Assembly (NCBI GenBank): GCA_001931875.2
Contig: MSJH02000640.1
Coordinates: 26,563 to 90,562, forward strand
Length of the DNA stretch: 64,000 nucleotides
From: Byssochlamys sp. IMV 00236
Lineage: Eukaryota; Ascomycota; Eurotiomycetes; Eurotiales; Thermoascaceae
Reading direction: 5' to 3'
The notes beneath the pieces were generated by a model, which was not told the origin of the DNA, did no database searches, and was given only the letters and a program-made list of their open reading frames with translations. The translations under genes and the position numbers were made by a program. Numbering within the stretch: the stretch's first letter is position 1; each line of letters starts with the position of its first letter. Of this stretch, positions 45,852 to 57,759 are shown piece after piece.

Positions 45852-48351
45852 TCATGAGAAACTTTGCTCGTCAGATTCCACCTTCACTCCAGTCCCAATG
45901 TCTCTCCCGTAGAGGACCTTATGGCGCTCTCCGGAAAGTGTGTTCTCCACCTCCTCATAAACTTCGTCCTCTGGTAGATCATAGATGTGGCTCATATGGT
46001 GTCGTTTGCCCAAGCCGTACTTGGTTTGGGTTTCAGGCGCAAGGTTTTTCTGGTTTGCCCAGGCTTTGACAGCTCGAGTGGCGACTGCGGTACCTGAGGT
46101 TCCGCTCTTGGTCATAAGCACCCGAGACAGAGGGCTCTCTTTACCTTTCTGCTTTGCCAGAGACCTAGTATTCTTGCTTCCCTTGAACCAGGCTTCCGGA
46201 CTGTAGGGCAACCGGATGCGAGATCTTAATCTCGTCGTGATAATTCCTGGACCCTTCGGGTCATCAAGTATCTCAGTAACATTACATGCATGTTTCTTTA
46301 CGGGAAATGTCTGCATTGTGGATGTAGTCTCCTTCCCGTCCCGGTTGAAGAATGGCAGATTTGTATCAGACAGAGTAGGCGAAGGAGCGTCGTGGTAATC
46401 AACCATCTGTTCAATAACTGAGGACGATGGTATCCTCGACTCGGTAGAGGGTGCCTTGCTACATGTTGATAGGAACGGGCGATATACGTGCTGTGGATGA
46501 TTGGTTGCAGCGAGCTGTCTTGCTTGTATATCACAGTCTCCTTCGCTGCATATCTCCGACCCCCCTGTCAGCAGTTGATATTCAAGGAGTACTGGTTTTC
46601 TTGAAGGGCGCGGTTTCCAGTCCTTGACTGTCCGATCATAGAGAAGTTCGAATTCTTTTTTGTGAGCAGGGTTGGTGAACCAGCAGTGTTTCAACGCTTG
46701 CTTCACGTCCATACGGCTACCCTCATCGAGAACGAGGAGCCGATAAATAAAGTCTTTTGGACGTTCACCGACAAATATCCATGTCTCATCAGCCTCCAGT
46801 CTTTCTAGGTTACATTCTCGTGCCAGTTCTTCGGAATACAAGCGGGTATCTGGATCCATAAATGGCGACCCTCCTGTCAACAGAACGGCTGTAATGCAGC
46901 CAAGGGACCATAGATCAACTGATTTTGTGTAGCCATTTCTGCGGGCATGCGATTGTTGGACAACTTCTCTGTTAAGGTAAGTAAAATGCGTCGTTATTGC
47001 GAGATACTTTACTTACGGTGCTGCATATTCAAATGTGCCCATAAGTGTCAGCATTCGGTCATGCTTATGCTGGATAACTCTTGCGCATCCAAAATCAGTG
47101 AGAATGACCCTGCACCCGTCGGCCTGAGAAGTCATGAGAATGTTATCAGGCTTAAGATCTCGATGTACGATGTTGCGTTCGTGTAAGTAGTCAAGTGCTA
47201 TCAGTATCTGCCGGACGATCACTGCTGCCTCAATATCACGTAGCTTTCCACGCTTGTATTCCAGAAAGGAGAAAAGGTCACCAGCGGCTACCAAATCTTG
47301 GAATATATAGCTGCATACAGCGTCAGTAAATATTGAGCTTTCTTTTGCTTGGATCTGGACTTGCATTGTGTTGGTAGTCTTGATAACCTGTTCTATCCGG
47401 ATTATATTTGGCTAGCTCTAGTTCAGCAACGCGAGCCTCACGGTCAAATGAGAAGTGTATAGCATACGTGGCACAGTTTCTCTAATATCTCCGCCTCCCG
47501 GTCGTATATCTTTAACTTGTCTTTGATGTATTTTAGTTGATATTGGCGCCTTCTCCATTCTGTGCTTGCCTGTTCCTGGGTGCAATTGTCGATTTCGGTG
47601 GCTAAACTGCTTATGTTGCCCTTAGAGGGCATTATTGCTTCCTGTGCTTCTAAACATTGCAGCTTATTCCTCAGCCCTCTGATGTCGACGATTTTACAAG
47701 CGACCTGTTGTCCTGTTTCCTTGCTGATGGCCATGTGAACTTGCCCATATGCTCCCGATCCTAATTTGCGCTTCGTAATAGCATATCGGTTTTGAAAAGT
47801 CTGTGGGAGAAGAGATAAGAAGAAACTTAAGCATGTTCCAACAATAGGAGAGACAAACCTTCATTTCCATATCCTGCATTTTATCGAAAGGCTCTGCGGT
47901 AGTCGTCGCGCATTGAAATAGAATATGGAAACGCCCAGACAGGGTGAGGATATCACCGTCGCTTAGGAGCACGCTGCTGTTACTTTTCTCGATCCAGTTG
48001 TTGTTCCAGAGTGTGCCGTTACTAGAAAGATCTTGAGCATATACTAACGGTGCAATCTCTTCCGGATTTTCATGGTCGAATATGATCGTATATATACGGA
48101 GGTGTTTGTTCGAGATGACTGGATCCTCGATCACATATTGACTGACCACGTCAGCATCAGGCTTTCGGAGAAAATTGTAGGGAGAAATCTATTTACCACT
48201 TCCTGTGGTCCCTTCCAATATAGATGACCTCACCAGAGTATATTTTGAATGGCTCCCCTGTGATTCCATTTTCCGGATCCCACTGTGAAAGTGTGCCCAC
48301 ACAGCTGCTGGGCCATAGTGACGAATAAGCATCATCACTAGCAGTCGACAT
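45852..48351 (-). CDS. FHA-domain Ser/Thr protein kinase (Chk2/Mek1-like)
   Basis: Six exons, complement(join(45852..46968,47017..47310,47365..47411,47468..47800,47859..48141,48197..48351)), give 742 residues. An FHA domain spans about 40-125 (VIYIGRDHRKC, ISNKHLRIY, DLSSNGTLWNN). The kinase domain starts near 150: GSGAYGQV (160-167), catalytic Lys182 in VACKIV, HRDLKPDN (322-329), DFG (345-347), APE near 370, DLWSLG. About 50 extra residues (about 188-240) sit between Lys182 and the alpha-C glutamate. The C-terminal 270 residues are unstructured with basic patches. The 47365/47310 junction appears to use a GC donor. FHA-kinases of this kind act in DNA-damage or meiotic checkpoints in the nucleus. 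I cannot tell the Chk2/Rad53 branch from the Mek1 branch. Confidence 0.87.
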
Positions 48352-49095
48352 AGCAGACGTGGTGAGTAGCAAGAGCTATCGAGCTTAATGACGCAGTTGA
48401 AATTGTCTGATAAGAAAAGGAGCAGGAAGAACGGGAGTTTCCGATAATGAGAGCAAGAAATTCAACGAGATAATAGCAGACCTTTCAACACTAGCACGTT
48501 GTCACAAACCTGCAGCAGGTCTTGTTTGATATCATTATTTGTCACGAAATTGGAGCCGATTGAGAAGTTATTTTAACTCGTGTCAGATCGAGAAGACCTC
48601 AGACTTTTCCTTGGAAGGAAAAAGGCAAGGCGTCGAAATTACGCGAGACTCGACGGTGGCCAGGACACCGTTCCTTCCATATACGGCGTGCACACTCTAG
48701 CACTAACTGCAGACAGCATGCGAATGCATCAAGCATATCTTATCCTGAAAGTGTCTCTATGGGCAATTACTTTTGGTGAAACTCTGCACAAACTATAGGT
48801 TTAATATCGAGTGATGAATAAGCTCGTTTCACCAAGCTATGCTCCAACGCAATAGACTGCAGCTGGTTTAGATGCAGTTCATCGTGTCGATGAGGACAAA
48901 ATCCGATTTCGAAAGTTGGTATCATACCATATGTTACAGAGGCAGTTAGCATCGCTTATATCCATGTTTAATCGCTAGATAGTAAATCATGTATAGCCGA
49001 TAGCGACACCAACAACACTTGAGGCATCATCCTTCCTCCGCAGTGGACTTCTCATACTCTCAGAGTCAACGCGGAACGATAGGTTGAGCTATGAT
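48352..49095. other. Intergenic, FHA kinase promoter side and vms1 3' side
   Basis: About 740 bp between two minus-strand genes. It contains the FHA kinase promoter/leader and the vms1 3' UTR. The 72-codon frame at 48580-48798 has no motif. Nothing else is seen. Confidence 0.5.
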
Positions 49096-51116
49096 CTATC
49101 TTCCCTGCATCTTTCGGATTCGCTCTTCAGCAGCTCTTGCGCGGCGTTCCCGCTCCAACCTCATTCTCATCTCCGGAGTCATGCCTCTCATTTCCTCCTC
49201 CCTCTTCTCAGCACCGGTCTTTTCGACGGCTCCTAGAGCCCGGCCACCGGGCTTCTTCCCCTTCCGTGATGCAGCCTCTTTTGCTGCATCCTCTTCCTTC
49301 TTCAAGCGTTCGAGCTCAGCTTTCCGCCTGTTGGCTTCTGCTTCTTCTGCGGCTTTGCGTTCTTGTTCTCTAGAGCTATCGGCCTCTGCTTTGGAGACAG
49401 GGGCCGGGACGTGAGCTGCTTCCCAGTTCCACCTGGACTCTCCAAGCTCATGACGAGCGACGCGAAATGCATCGCGAGTAGCGCGATCTCCTGCGATATC
49501 GAAAGCTGTCTTGCCCTCGCCATTGAGGATTGTAGGATCCGCATTTGCCTTGGTCAGAAGTGCGAGGACAATAGCCGGAGAATTAGAACTAGCCGCCAAG
49601 TGAAGCGGTGTCGGTGAGTGGAAATTTTGCGATGACGTCGGAGGGTAAAATCTGAAGGAGGGAGGTATAGAATTGTTCGAAATATAGGATGCAAGCGCCG
49701 GTGCCTTTGATCGACGGATCAGGGCTTGGATCTGGGAAGTATGCAGCATTGCGGCTTCATCCTCCGGAGAAATCTTTGGCTTCTCCTGGGGCGCTGGCCG
49801 CTTCTGCGGTTTTACAGCTTCCTCTCGCCGCTTGTTCTCAGCGGCCGCGATTGCGGCTTCATCAACGTGGCTCACTTTTACGCGACTGAGCTCCTTAAAG
49901 GATCGCAGAAGCTCCCCTTGGGTAGCACGACGCGTATTAAACGGAAAACCTCTCAATCTAGAGTCGTTTTGCCTGAGAACCTGACCGTCGTATGGTCCGA
50001 ACAAGATCCGCCGATTCGTGCTCCCGGTTGCCCGCACGAATAGCAGTTGGGCATTATCAATGAGGTCTTTCCACTCTCCTAGTAGCTCCCTGATTTCTTT
50101 CTCAAGCGCTGCTTCATTATAGCGTCGAAGACTGGAACCCGCTGAATGCGCAGCTCCTTTGGCCGAATCGTTGGCGGATTGAGCACCACCCTGCTTCCTT
50201 CGAGTTGTATATCGATGGAAAGTCTTATGGGCGACCACACGGGCTTGTCGTTCCTCCACACCACCCGGTCGCTTTTGAATCTCTGGTGCTAGTGAGACAA
50301 CCATAGCTGCGAAGTGACCGCCACCAATCATACACATAAAGACGTGAGGGCTTAGACCAGAAGCAGAAGGCCCTTGTTCTGAGCTAGATGCAGCACCTCG
50401 CCGCTGAGTGACTGGTGCGAGCTGTTTCTTTCGCAGGGAGTCAACCAAGTGAGCAGGCTCCTCTTGTTCGGCCTGCGTGAAGATCGCTCTGTAAATGCCT
50501 AAAGACGTGTTCGAAGGCAGTAATGGGCTTGTAAACCAAAATAAAGGACTTCTTCCGCCTCCTTTGATCAATGTCTTTTCTTCATTATCTTCATCCGCCT
50601 CCTGCGATATCTTTGCCTGTCGTTTCAACAAGGCCGTAAGCGTCGCATCTGGAGTGTTGGAACCATCGTCGCCTTCCGAGTCCGACTCTGAGGATTCAGA
50701 GCCTGATATTGACTCGTCTAACTCGCCGATAGCCTTGTTAAATTCCCCTTCAGTCAAAGGTTTATTGCCTCTGAGTTGCGCTTTCAAGTTATACCGATGA
50801 TGGTCGGTCCGGACATGATCGCGTTGTTCTTGAAAGCTAGGTAGTGCGACTTGGCATAGAGCGCATGATGTCGACGTGGCGACCCCATTTTCCTTGTCGG
50901 ATCGTTCTAGTACTTCTGGAATAAAATCCACATCCGTAGGGAGTGGTGTCTGCTGATCGCCATCTTTGGTCGTTAATGTCGACAGAAGCTCCTGCGGGAG
51001 GTCATAGACTGCTTGACGTTAGCACACTCACATAGTCAATAGTTCCCAGAAAAGTCACACGTACCATACAGCGGCCTTTTCAGAAGCTCCTCTATGTTGG
51101 AGGTATTCTGGGCCAT
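49096..51116 (-). CDS. vms1: Vms1/ANKZF1-type peptidyl-tRNA hydrolase of ribosome quality control
   Basis: Two exons, complement(join(49096..51008,51065..51116)), give 654 residues. A C2H2-type finger lies at about 66-87 (CALC..., HVRTDHH). The VLRF1 domain follows around 240-400: HVFMCMIGGGHFAAMVV, HKTFHRYTTRRKQGG with the catalytic Gln at about 290, and FVRATGSTNRRILFGPYDG. Ankyrin-like repeats (PTPLHLAASSNSPAIVLALL, GKTAFDIA) come next. The end is a long charged coiled coil carrying RERRARAAEER, which matches the VCP/Cdc48-interacting VIM pattern (R, five residues, AA, two residues, R). Family members release nascent chains from stalled 60S ribosomes at mitochondria and in the cytosol, working with Cdc48. 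The first exon (18 residues) supplies the start. Confidence 0.93.
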
Positions 51117-52633
51117 GGCGACCAGAGAATGGGAAATTCTGCTACTGAAGGGAAGGATGAATGCGGCGTTGCGGCAACAAGTGACGCACAGTCGCAGATG
51201 CCCCTCGATCGGACTTAACTGCGCTAGCGCTGTATTCTCCGAGCCCCGCAACAGCACCAAATTTATAGAGCACCAGGGCTTCAACTTGACTATGTATATA
51301 TTACTCTCAGTAGCCACAGCCTCAGACAAGAGATTGCGGATAAATAACGTATAGAAGTTATCATGGCCTATTATTAACTGCACAGATCTTTATCTCATTT
51401 GTCCCCTATTAGCCATGATAGTGAGCTAGCGCCGGTTATATACCACATTATTTCTACGCTTCCAGTGGGATAAATAAATGTGAGCGCTAGGTAGGTAGAG
51501 GATTTCTGCTAGGCTAAAATAGCAAAAGGATTCAAGGAAAGCAAATAACATCATTGGGTGCGTGCTTTTCGAACATATGGGTGATGCAGATATTGTCTTG
51601 ACACGGCCTAAAGACAAAGCCTAAGGGTTCCAGGCAATATTTCACCGCCGTTTCTAGTCTTTGTTATTCCGATGCAACAATTGGATTACCTGGATCCCAA
51701 CTCTGCGATTTCACTTTTAAATATATTCATGCTTAGATACAGCCCGCTCATATGTTTATGCTTTGCTCATCCTGCTACATTCGGCCCTCGACTCATAGGG
51801 TGGAATAGAACTTCTGTTTCACACAACAAACCTGCTGCACACACCATATCACCTGGATTCGTCTGGAACGCGTGCGACCCACAGACTGTCCTTGACATGC
51901 ATTCGACACCATACACTGACCCGTGATCACCGGTAGGCTAAGCCTTGGGGGATCCGCGGAGCGCATGCTGGATGTACCACTAAGGAACTAAGTACCTGGC
52001 TCTAACTATCACGACGTCCGGCTTATCGAAGAGGACATGAAGCTAAGGGTTGACTGGGTAGATATATACATATATGTATTTTCGCTTTTGTCTTTTTTTT
52101 TTCGAATTTGATGACACAGAATCATAAGACGTCGGAAACCGGCACAGTTGCTTAGATAATTCGAGGTGGGAATTCTGCAGGGTTCTAGCCGTTGTGCGCA
52201 CCACTTAGTATATCGTCAATGACGTCGCGTCTCGACAAAAAAATAGAGCAATGCACTGGCTATATCGTATGTCAATTCCCCAACTTAGAGAGAAGGAATA
52301 ATAATACAAACCTCGACTTCTCGACAGTCCACACCGGATGCCCCTCACACTGTTTGCAGCCTATGGTACACAGTAAAAGATCTGTGACACGCTCTGCCTG
52401 CAGCTCGGAGTTAATGGATATCCTTCCCCACTCCGGCAGCTATCCCCGAAACTCCCGGTTGCTTCGACAAGAACCGTGTTAGTCAGCACAGAGCAGTTCA
52501 CGGACCGCGCTTTGAGGCGTCCAGTCGGTGTAGGTTCGCCTCTCTGTCGTCGACCTTTGCAGACTTCGCTCTTCTTGTCTCGCGATAGAGCGTGGAGGAT
52601 CCATCACTCCAGCGCAGCAATCACGACCCGAAA
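51117..52633. promoter_or_regulatory. Divergent upstream region of vms1 and the ABC transporter gene
   Basis: About 1.5 kb between divergent starts. It holds both promoters and the transporter's pyrimidine-rich leader. Open frames here (51094-51354, 51672-51926, 52192-52482) are short and motif-free. No specific binding site is called. Confidence 0.5.
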
Positions 52634-55600
52634 ATGGTCGATGGCAACCTACAGGCGGTCTTCAGAGATCCCTCACCGGGGCCGCTAGATCTCGCATACC
52701 GCGAGCGCCAACCGTTCTGCGGCGATGTTGAAGGATGGGGCCCGATAAGCCCGTTGAGGTTCGATCTCACTCCGTGCTTTCTTGACGTGTGGATTTCGTT
52801 GGTAGCAGTCTGGGGACTCGTGTTGGGAGCTGGGGCCATCTGGTTCCTGCTCAAGAAACGACATCCGCAACCGGTTGCGAAGAATTGGCACTTCTATCTG
52901 AAACTGGTACGTCGCCCTGGCTCAATTGTCCCTCACGGATACCAACTAATATGATGTTGGACATAAACAGGTTATTCTGGGTGCATTGATAATAAATACT
53001 GCTCTCCAAGCCTCCATTCAGATCGAGTCGCTTCCTGGTATCTGGCCGGCCGACTTCAGGTTCTGGACGTCCGTCCTCACATTCGCATCGCTCCTGGTGA
53101 TATTCACAGTCCAGTATTATGAACACTGGCGCAGCAGACAGCCCAATGGAGTCGTCTTGTTTTACTGGGTCTTCTTTCTCTTGGCCAACGGCGTGAAACT
53201 GAGATCGCTCGTCGCCCGAAAGGCTTACCATGACCGACTTCCTTACTTTGTGTCCTTCAACGTGAGTGTGGGTCTCGCGCTGCTGGAGTTCATTTTGGAG
53301 TACTTCGTACCGAAGAAACAAAGCGCATATGATGCTCTGGGCGATGAAGACGAGTGCCCTTACGAATACGCCGATATTTTCGCAGTCCTCACGTTCAGCT
53401 GGATGACACCTATGATGAAATACGGCTATAAGAATTTCTTGACCCAAGATGACTTGTGGAATTTGCGGAGGCGAGACACAACTCGCGTAACGGGAGATAA
53501 CCTGGAAAAGGCTTGGCAGCATCAACTGAAGAGGAAGAGACCGTCGCTTTGGGTTGCTCTTTTCCGGGCATTTGGCGGACCATATCTGCGGGGCGCCGTT
53601 GTCAAGACTGGAAGTGATATATTGGCGTTCGTCCAGCCGCAGCTCCTGCGTCTGCTAATCCAGTTCATCGACTCGTACAGGACGGACACGCCTGAACCGG
53701 TCATCAGAGGAGTCGCCATTGCCCTCGCCATGTTCGCCGTGTCCGTGTCCCAGACAATGTGCCTTCACCAATATTTCCAGAGAGCATTTGAGACCGGTAT
53801 GCGTGTCAAGTCCTCTTTGACTGCTATGATATACTCCAAGGCGCTTAAGCTGTCCAACGAAGGCCGAGCCTCCAAAAATACGGGTGACATTGTCAACCAC
53901 ATGGCCGTGGACCAGCAACGCCTGTCAGATCTGACGCAATTCGGAATGCAACTCTGGTCTGCTCCATTCCAGATCATCTTATGTATGGTGTCCTTGTACC
54001 AACTCGTTGGTGTGAGCATGCTTGCAGGAATCGGAATGATGATTCTGATGATCCCTCTTAACGGCGTCATCGCGAGAATGATGAAGAAGCTGCAGATAAC
54101 GCAGATGAAGAACAAAGATTCGCGGACTAAGCTGATGACAGAGATTTTGAACAATATGAAGAGCATTAAGCTCTATGCCTGGAACACCGCTTTCATGAAC
54201 ATGCTCAGCCATATCCGTAACGATCTCGAGCTGAATACCCTTCGTAAAATTGGAGCGACACAATCAGTCGCGAATTTTACTTGGTCGTCAACTCCTTTCC
54301 TGGTGTCGTGTTCTACATTTGCTGTATTCGTTTTGGTAAACGACAAACCACTCACAACGGACATTGTCTTCCCGGCGTTGACTCTTTTCAATCTTCTTAC
54401 GTTCCCGCTTTCGATCCTGCCGATGGTTATTACATCAATCATCGAGGCATCCGTCGCTGTTCGACGCCTGACGGATTACTTTACTTCAGACGAGCTTCAA
54501 AGTGATGCTGTCACCTACGAGGACCCTGTGACGCACATCGGCGATGAGTCCGTTAGGATCCGAGATGCATCATTTACCTGGAACAGGTATCAGGACGGCA
54601 CTGCTCTTGAGAATATCGATTTCAGTGCTCGCAAGGGGGAGCTGAGTTGCATTGTCGGGCGCGTTGGCGCTGGCAAGTCTTCGTTCCTCCAGTCTTTGCT
54701 GGGCGATCTCTGGAAGAAACAAGGTGAGGTCGTTGTCCGTGGTCGGATAGCTTACGTTGCGCAGCAACCTTGGGTGATGAATGCTAGTGTTAGGGAGAAT
54801 ATTGTGTTCGGACACCGCTGGGATCCCCATTTCTACAATCTAACTGTCGAGGCCTGCGCTTTGCTGGATGACTTCAAAACACTGCCAGATGGAGATCAAA
54901 CCGAAGTTGGAGAGAGAGGAATTTCGCTCTCCGGAGGTCAGAAGGCTCGATTGACTCTTGCTAGAGCCGTCTACGCCCGGGCAGACGTGTACCTCTTGGA
55001 TGATGTCCTGTCAGCTGTCGATTCACATGTTGGAAGGCATATCATAAACAGAGTACTCGGCCGTACTGGTATACTCGCCAGCAAGACCCGAATTCTCGCA
55101 ACCAATGCCATAGCTGTCTTGAAGGAGGCAGACTTCATTGGATTGTTACGTGACAAGACCATAATTGAAAAAGGAACTTATCAGCAATTGATCGCAATGA
55201 AAGGCGAGGTTGCTACCCTTGTCCGTACAACGACGAGTGACGATGAAGATTCGTCTAAAAGCATCGATGACGGAAAAGACCTTGCTAGTCCAGAGAGTTC
55301 GGAATCGGCAACCGTCGTCGTCGATCAAGGCGATGACACCGAGTTATCAGATGTTGAAGAGGCTGACGAGGGCTTGGCTCCACTGGCTCCAATCTCATCT
55401 CGTAGTGTTGGACAGAGAAGGACAAGCCTCTCCACGTTAAGACGGGCTAGTACCTCCAGCTGGCAGGGACCGAGACGTAAATTGGGCGACGAAGAAAACC
55501 TGAAGAGCAAGCAAACCAAAGAGACCGCAGAACAGGGAAAGGTCAAATGGAGTGTCTACGGGGAATATGCCAAAACGAGCAATCTCTACGCGGTAACAAT

Positions 55601-57759
55601 CTATATAATCGCGCTCCTTGGTGCGCAGACAGCGGGTATTGCCGGCGGGTTCTGGTTGAAGAGATGGTCTGAGGTCAACGAGAGGGAGGGAAGGAACCCA
55701 GATGTTGGCAAGTATATTGGAATATACTTTGCTTTCGGTTTGGGTGCCTCTGCGTTAGTCGTTTTCCAGACTCTCATTTTGTGGATCTTCTGTTCGATTG
55801 AGGTATTTGCTCGAAAATTCATATTGAAACTAGTCTCGTTGCTGACTGCCGCAAACCAGGCTTCAAGGAAACTGCACGAGCGTATGGCATTTGCTATTTT
55901 TCGATCTCCAATGAGTTTCTTCGAGACGACGCCATCTGGACGTATACTTAACCGGTTTTCAAGGTTCGTGCCCCTCGACTCCTGGTCACACCGGTGTCAA
56001 TAAGTGCAAACTGGCACTTAGAGTCTTGATCTAGATGAGCTGACGCATTATTGCATAGTGACATATACCGTATCGATGAAGTTCTGGCACGCACCTTCAA
56101 TATGGTGAGTATCCAATCCACTTAACGTTTGTATTGTATATCTAGATAACAGCTAACTTTTTTTAGCTGTTTGTAAATACGGCTCGTGCAGCTTTCACAA
56201 TGGCGGTTATTGCGGTCTCCACGCCGGCATTCCTTATTTTGATTATCCCATTGGGTGCTGTTTACTTGGCTTATCAGAAGTACTACTTGAGAACTTCACG
56301 AGAACTGAAACGGTTGGATAGTGTCAGCAGAAGTCCGATCTATGCTCACTTCCAGGAATCTCTTGGTGGTATCAGTACCATTCGTGCTTACAGGCAACAA
56401 GATCGATTCACACTGGAGAATGAATGGCGTATGGACGCGAACCTTCGGGCCTACTTCCCCTCGATCAGCGCGAATCGATGGCTTGCAGTTCGCCTTGAGT
56501 TTATCGGATCCATCATTATTCTTGCAGCTGCAGTGTTCGCGATCATTTCAGTATCTACTGGAAGTGGACTGTCGGCCGGAATGGTTGGTCTTGCCATGTC
56601 ATACGCTCTTCAGATCACCCAATCTTTGAATTGGATTGTACGACAGACGGTCGAGGTAGAGACCAATATCGTCTCTGTTGAGCGAGTCTTGGAATATGCC
56701 AATCTGCCCAGCGAGGCTCCAGACGTGATTTTCAAGAACCGCCCAAGTCTGGGATGGCCTTCCAAAGGTGCTGTGACGTTCAACCACTACAGCACACGGT
56801 ACCGTCCAGGACTGGACCTTGTCTTGAAAGATGTCACCTTGGACATTAAGCCTCATGAGAAGATCGGTGTTGTTGGACGTACGGGTGCAGGAAAGAGCTC
56901 GCTCACGTTGGCTCTTTTCCGTATCATTGAGGCTGCCAGCGGAAGTATCAGGTACGTGTGAAACGGACGTACTCTATCTGATTCAATGCTAATCTTTAAC
57001 GAAGCATTGACAACTTGGATATCTCAACAATCGGTCTGCTTGATCTTCGGGGCCGTCTCGCAATCATCCCGCAGGACGCTGCCCTATTCGAAGGCACTCT
57101 ACGTGATAATCTCGACCCTCGACATGTGCATGATGACACTGAACTTTGGAGTGTACTTGGTACGCAGCTTCCCTCGCAATGGAGAATGATGGACTAACAC
57201 TCTGCCTGTAGAACATGCAAGACTGAAGGATCACGTCGCTGGCATGGAAGGTCAATTAGACGCTCAGATCAACGAAGGAGGTAAGTCAATTTAGCACACT
57301 ACAACGCATACTGATCGTAGATGATCCCATCAGAGCTAACGAATTACTTCCTACAGGTTCAAATCTCAGTCAGGGACAGCGCCAGCTTGTTTCCCTTGCG
57401 CGCGCGTTGCTGACCCCAAGCAACATCCTGGTGTTGGATGAAGCAACCGTAAGCCATATCTGCCAGACTACTACCGATTCCATGCTGACAATATTCGGAT
57501 ATAGGCCGCAGTTGATGTTGAGACTGACGCACTCCTGCAGCGTACCTTACGGAGCGACATGTTCCAGCATCGGACGATCATCACGATCGCTCACCGTATC
57601 AATACTATTCTTGATTCGGACCGAATCGTGGTGCTGGACCGTGGCACAGTTGCAGAGTTTGACACACCAGCGGAGCTTATTCGACGTGGCGGCAAATTCT
57701 ATGAGTTAGTCAAGGAAGCCGGCTTGCTCGATAGTGAAGGGCTGGCCACCCTCCAGTAA
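52634..57759 (+). CDS. ycf1: Ycf1/MRP-type ABC transporter (ABCC family), vacuolar
   Basis: Eight exons, join(52634..52906,52971..55963,56059..56104,56167..56951,57005..57159,57212..57280,57357..57448,57505..57759), encode 1555 residues, the usual size. A TMD0 of five segments leads. TMD1 and NBD1 follow: Walker A GRVGAGKSS (about 654), signature LSGGQ (about 744), Walker B VYLLDD, with Asp in place of the catalytic Glu as in ABCC proteins. An acidic, Ser-rich linker follows. TMD2 and NBD2 close the protein: Walker A GRTGAGKSS (about 1341), LSQGQ, ILVLDEAT with the catalytic Glu, and AHRINTILDSDRIVVLD. The 46-bp exon 3 (SDIYRIDEVLARTFNM) is required for continuity. Family members pump glutathione conjugates, heavy-metal complexes and bile-acid-like anions into the vacuole. 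The start at MVDGN is chosen over an upstream in-frame GTG. Confidence 0.94.

Noticed and set aside
52851..53525. 224-codon open frame on the minus strand
   Set aside because: It is antisense to the first exons of the ABC transporter and has no motif.
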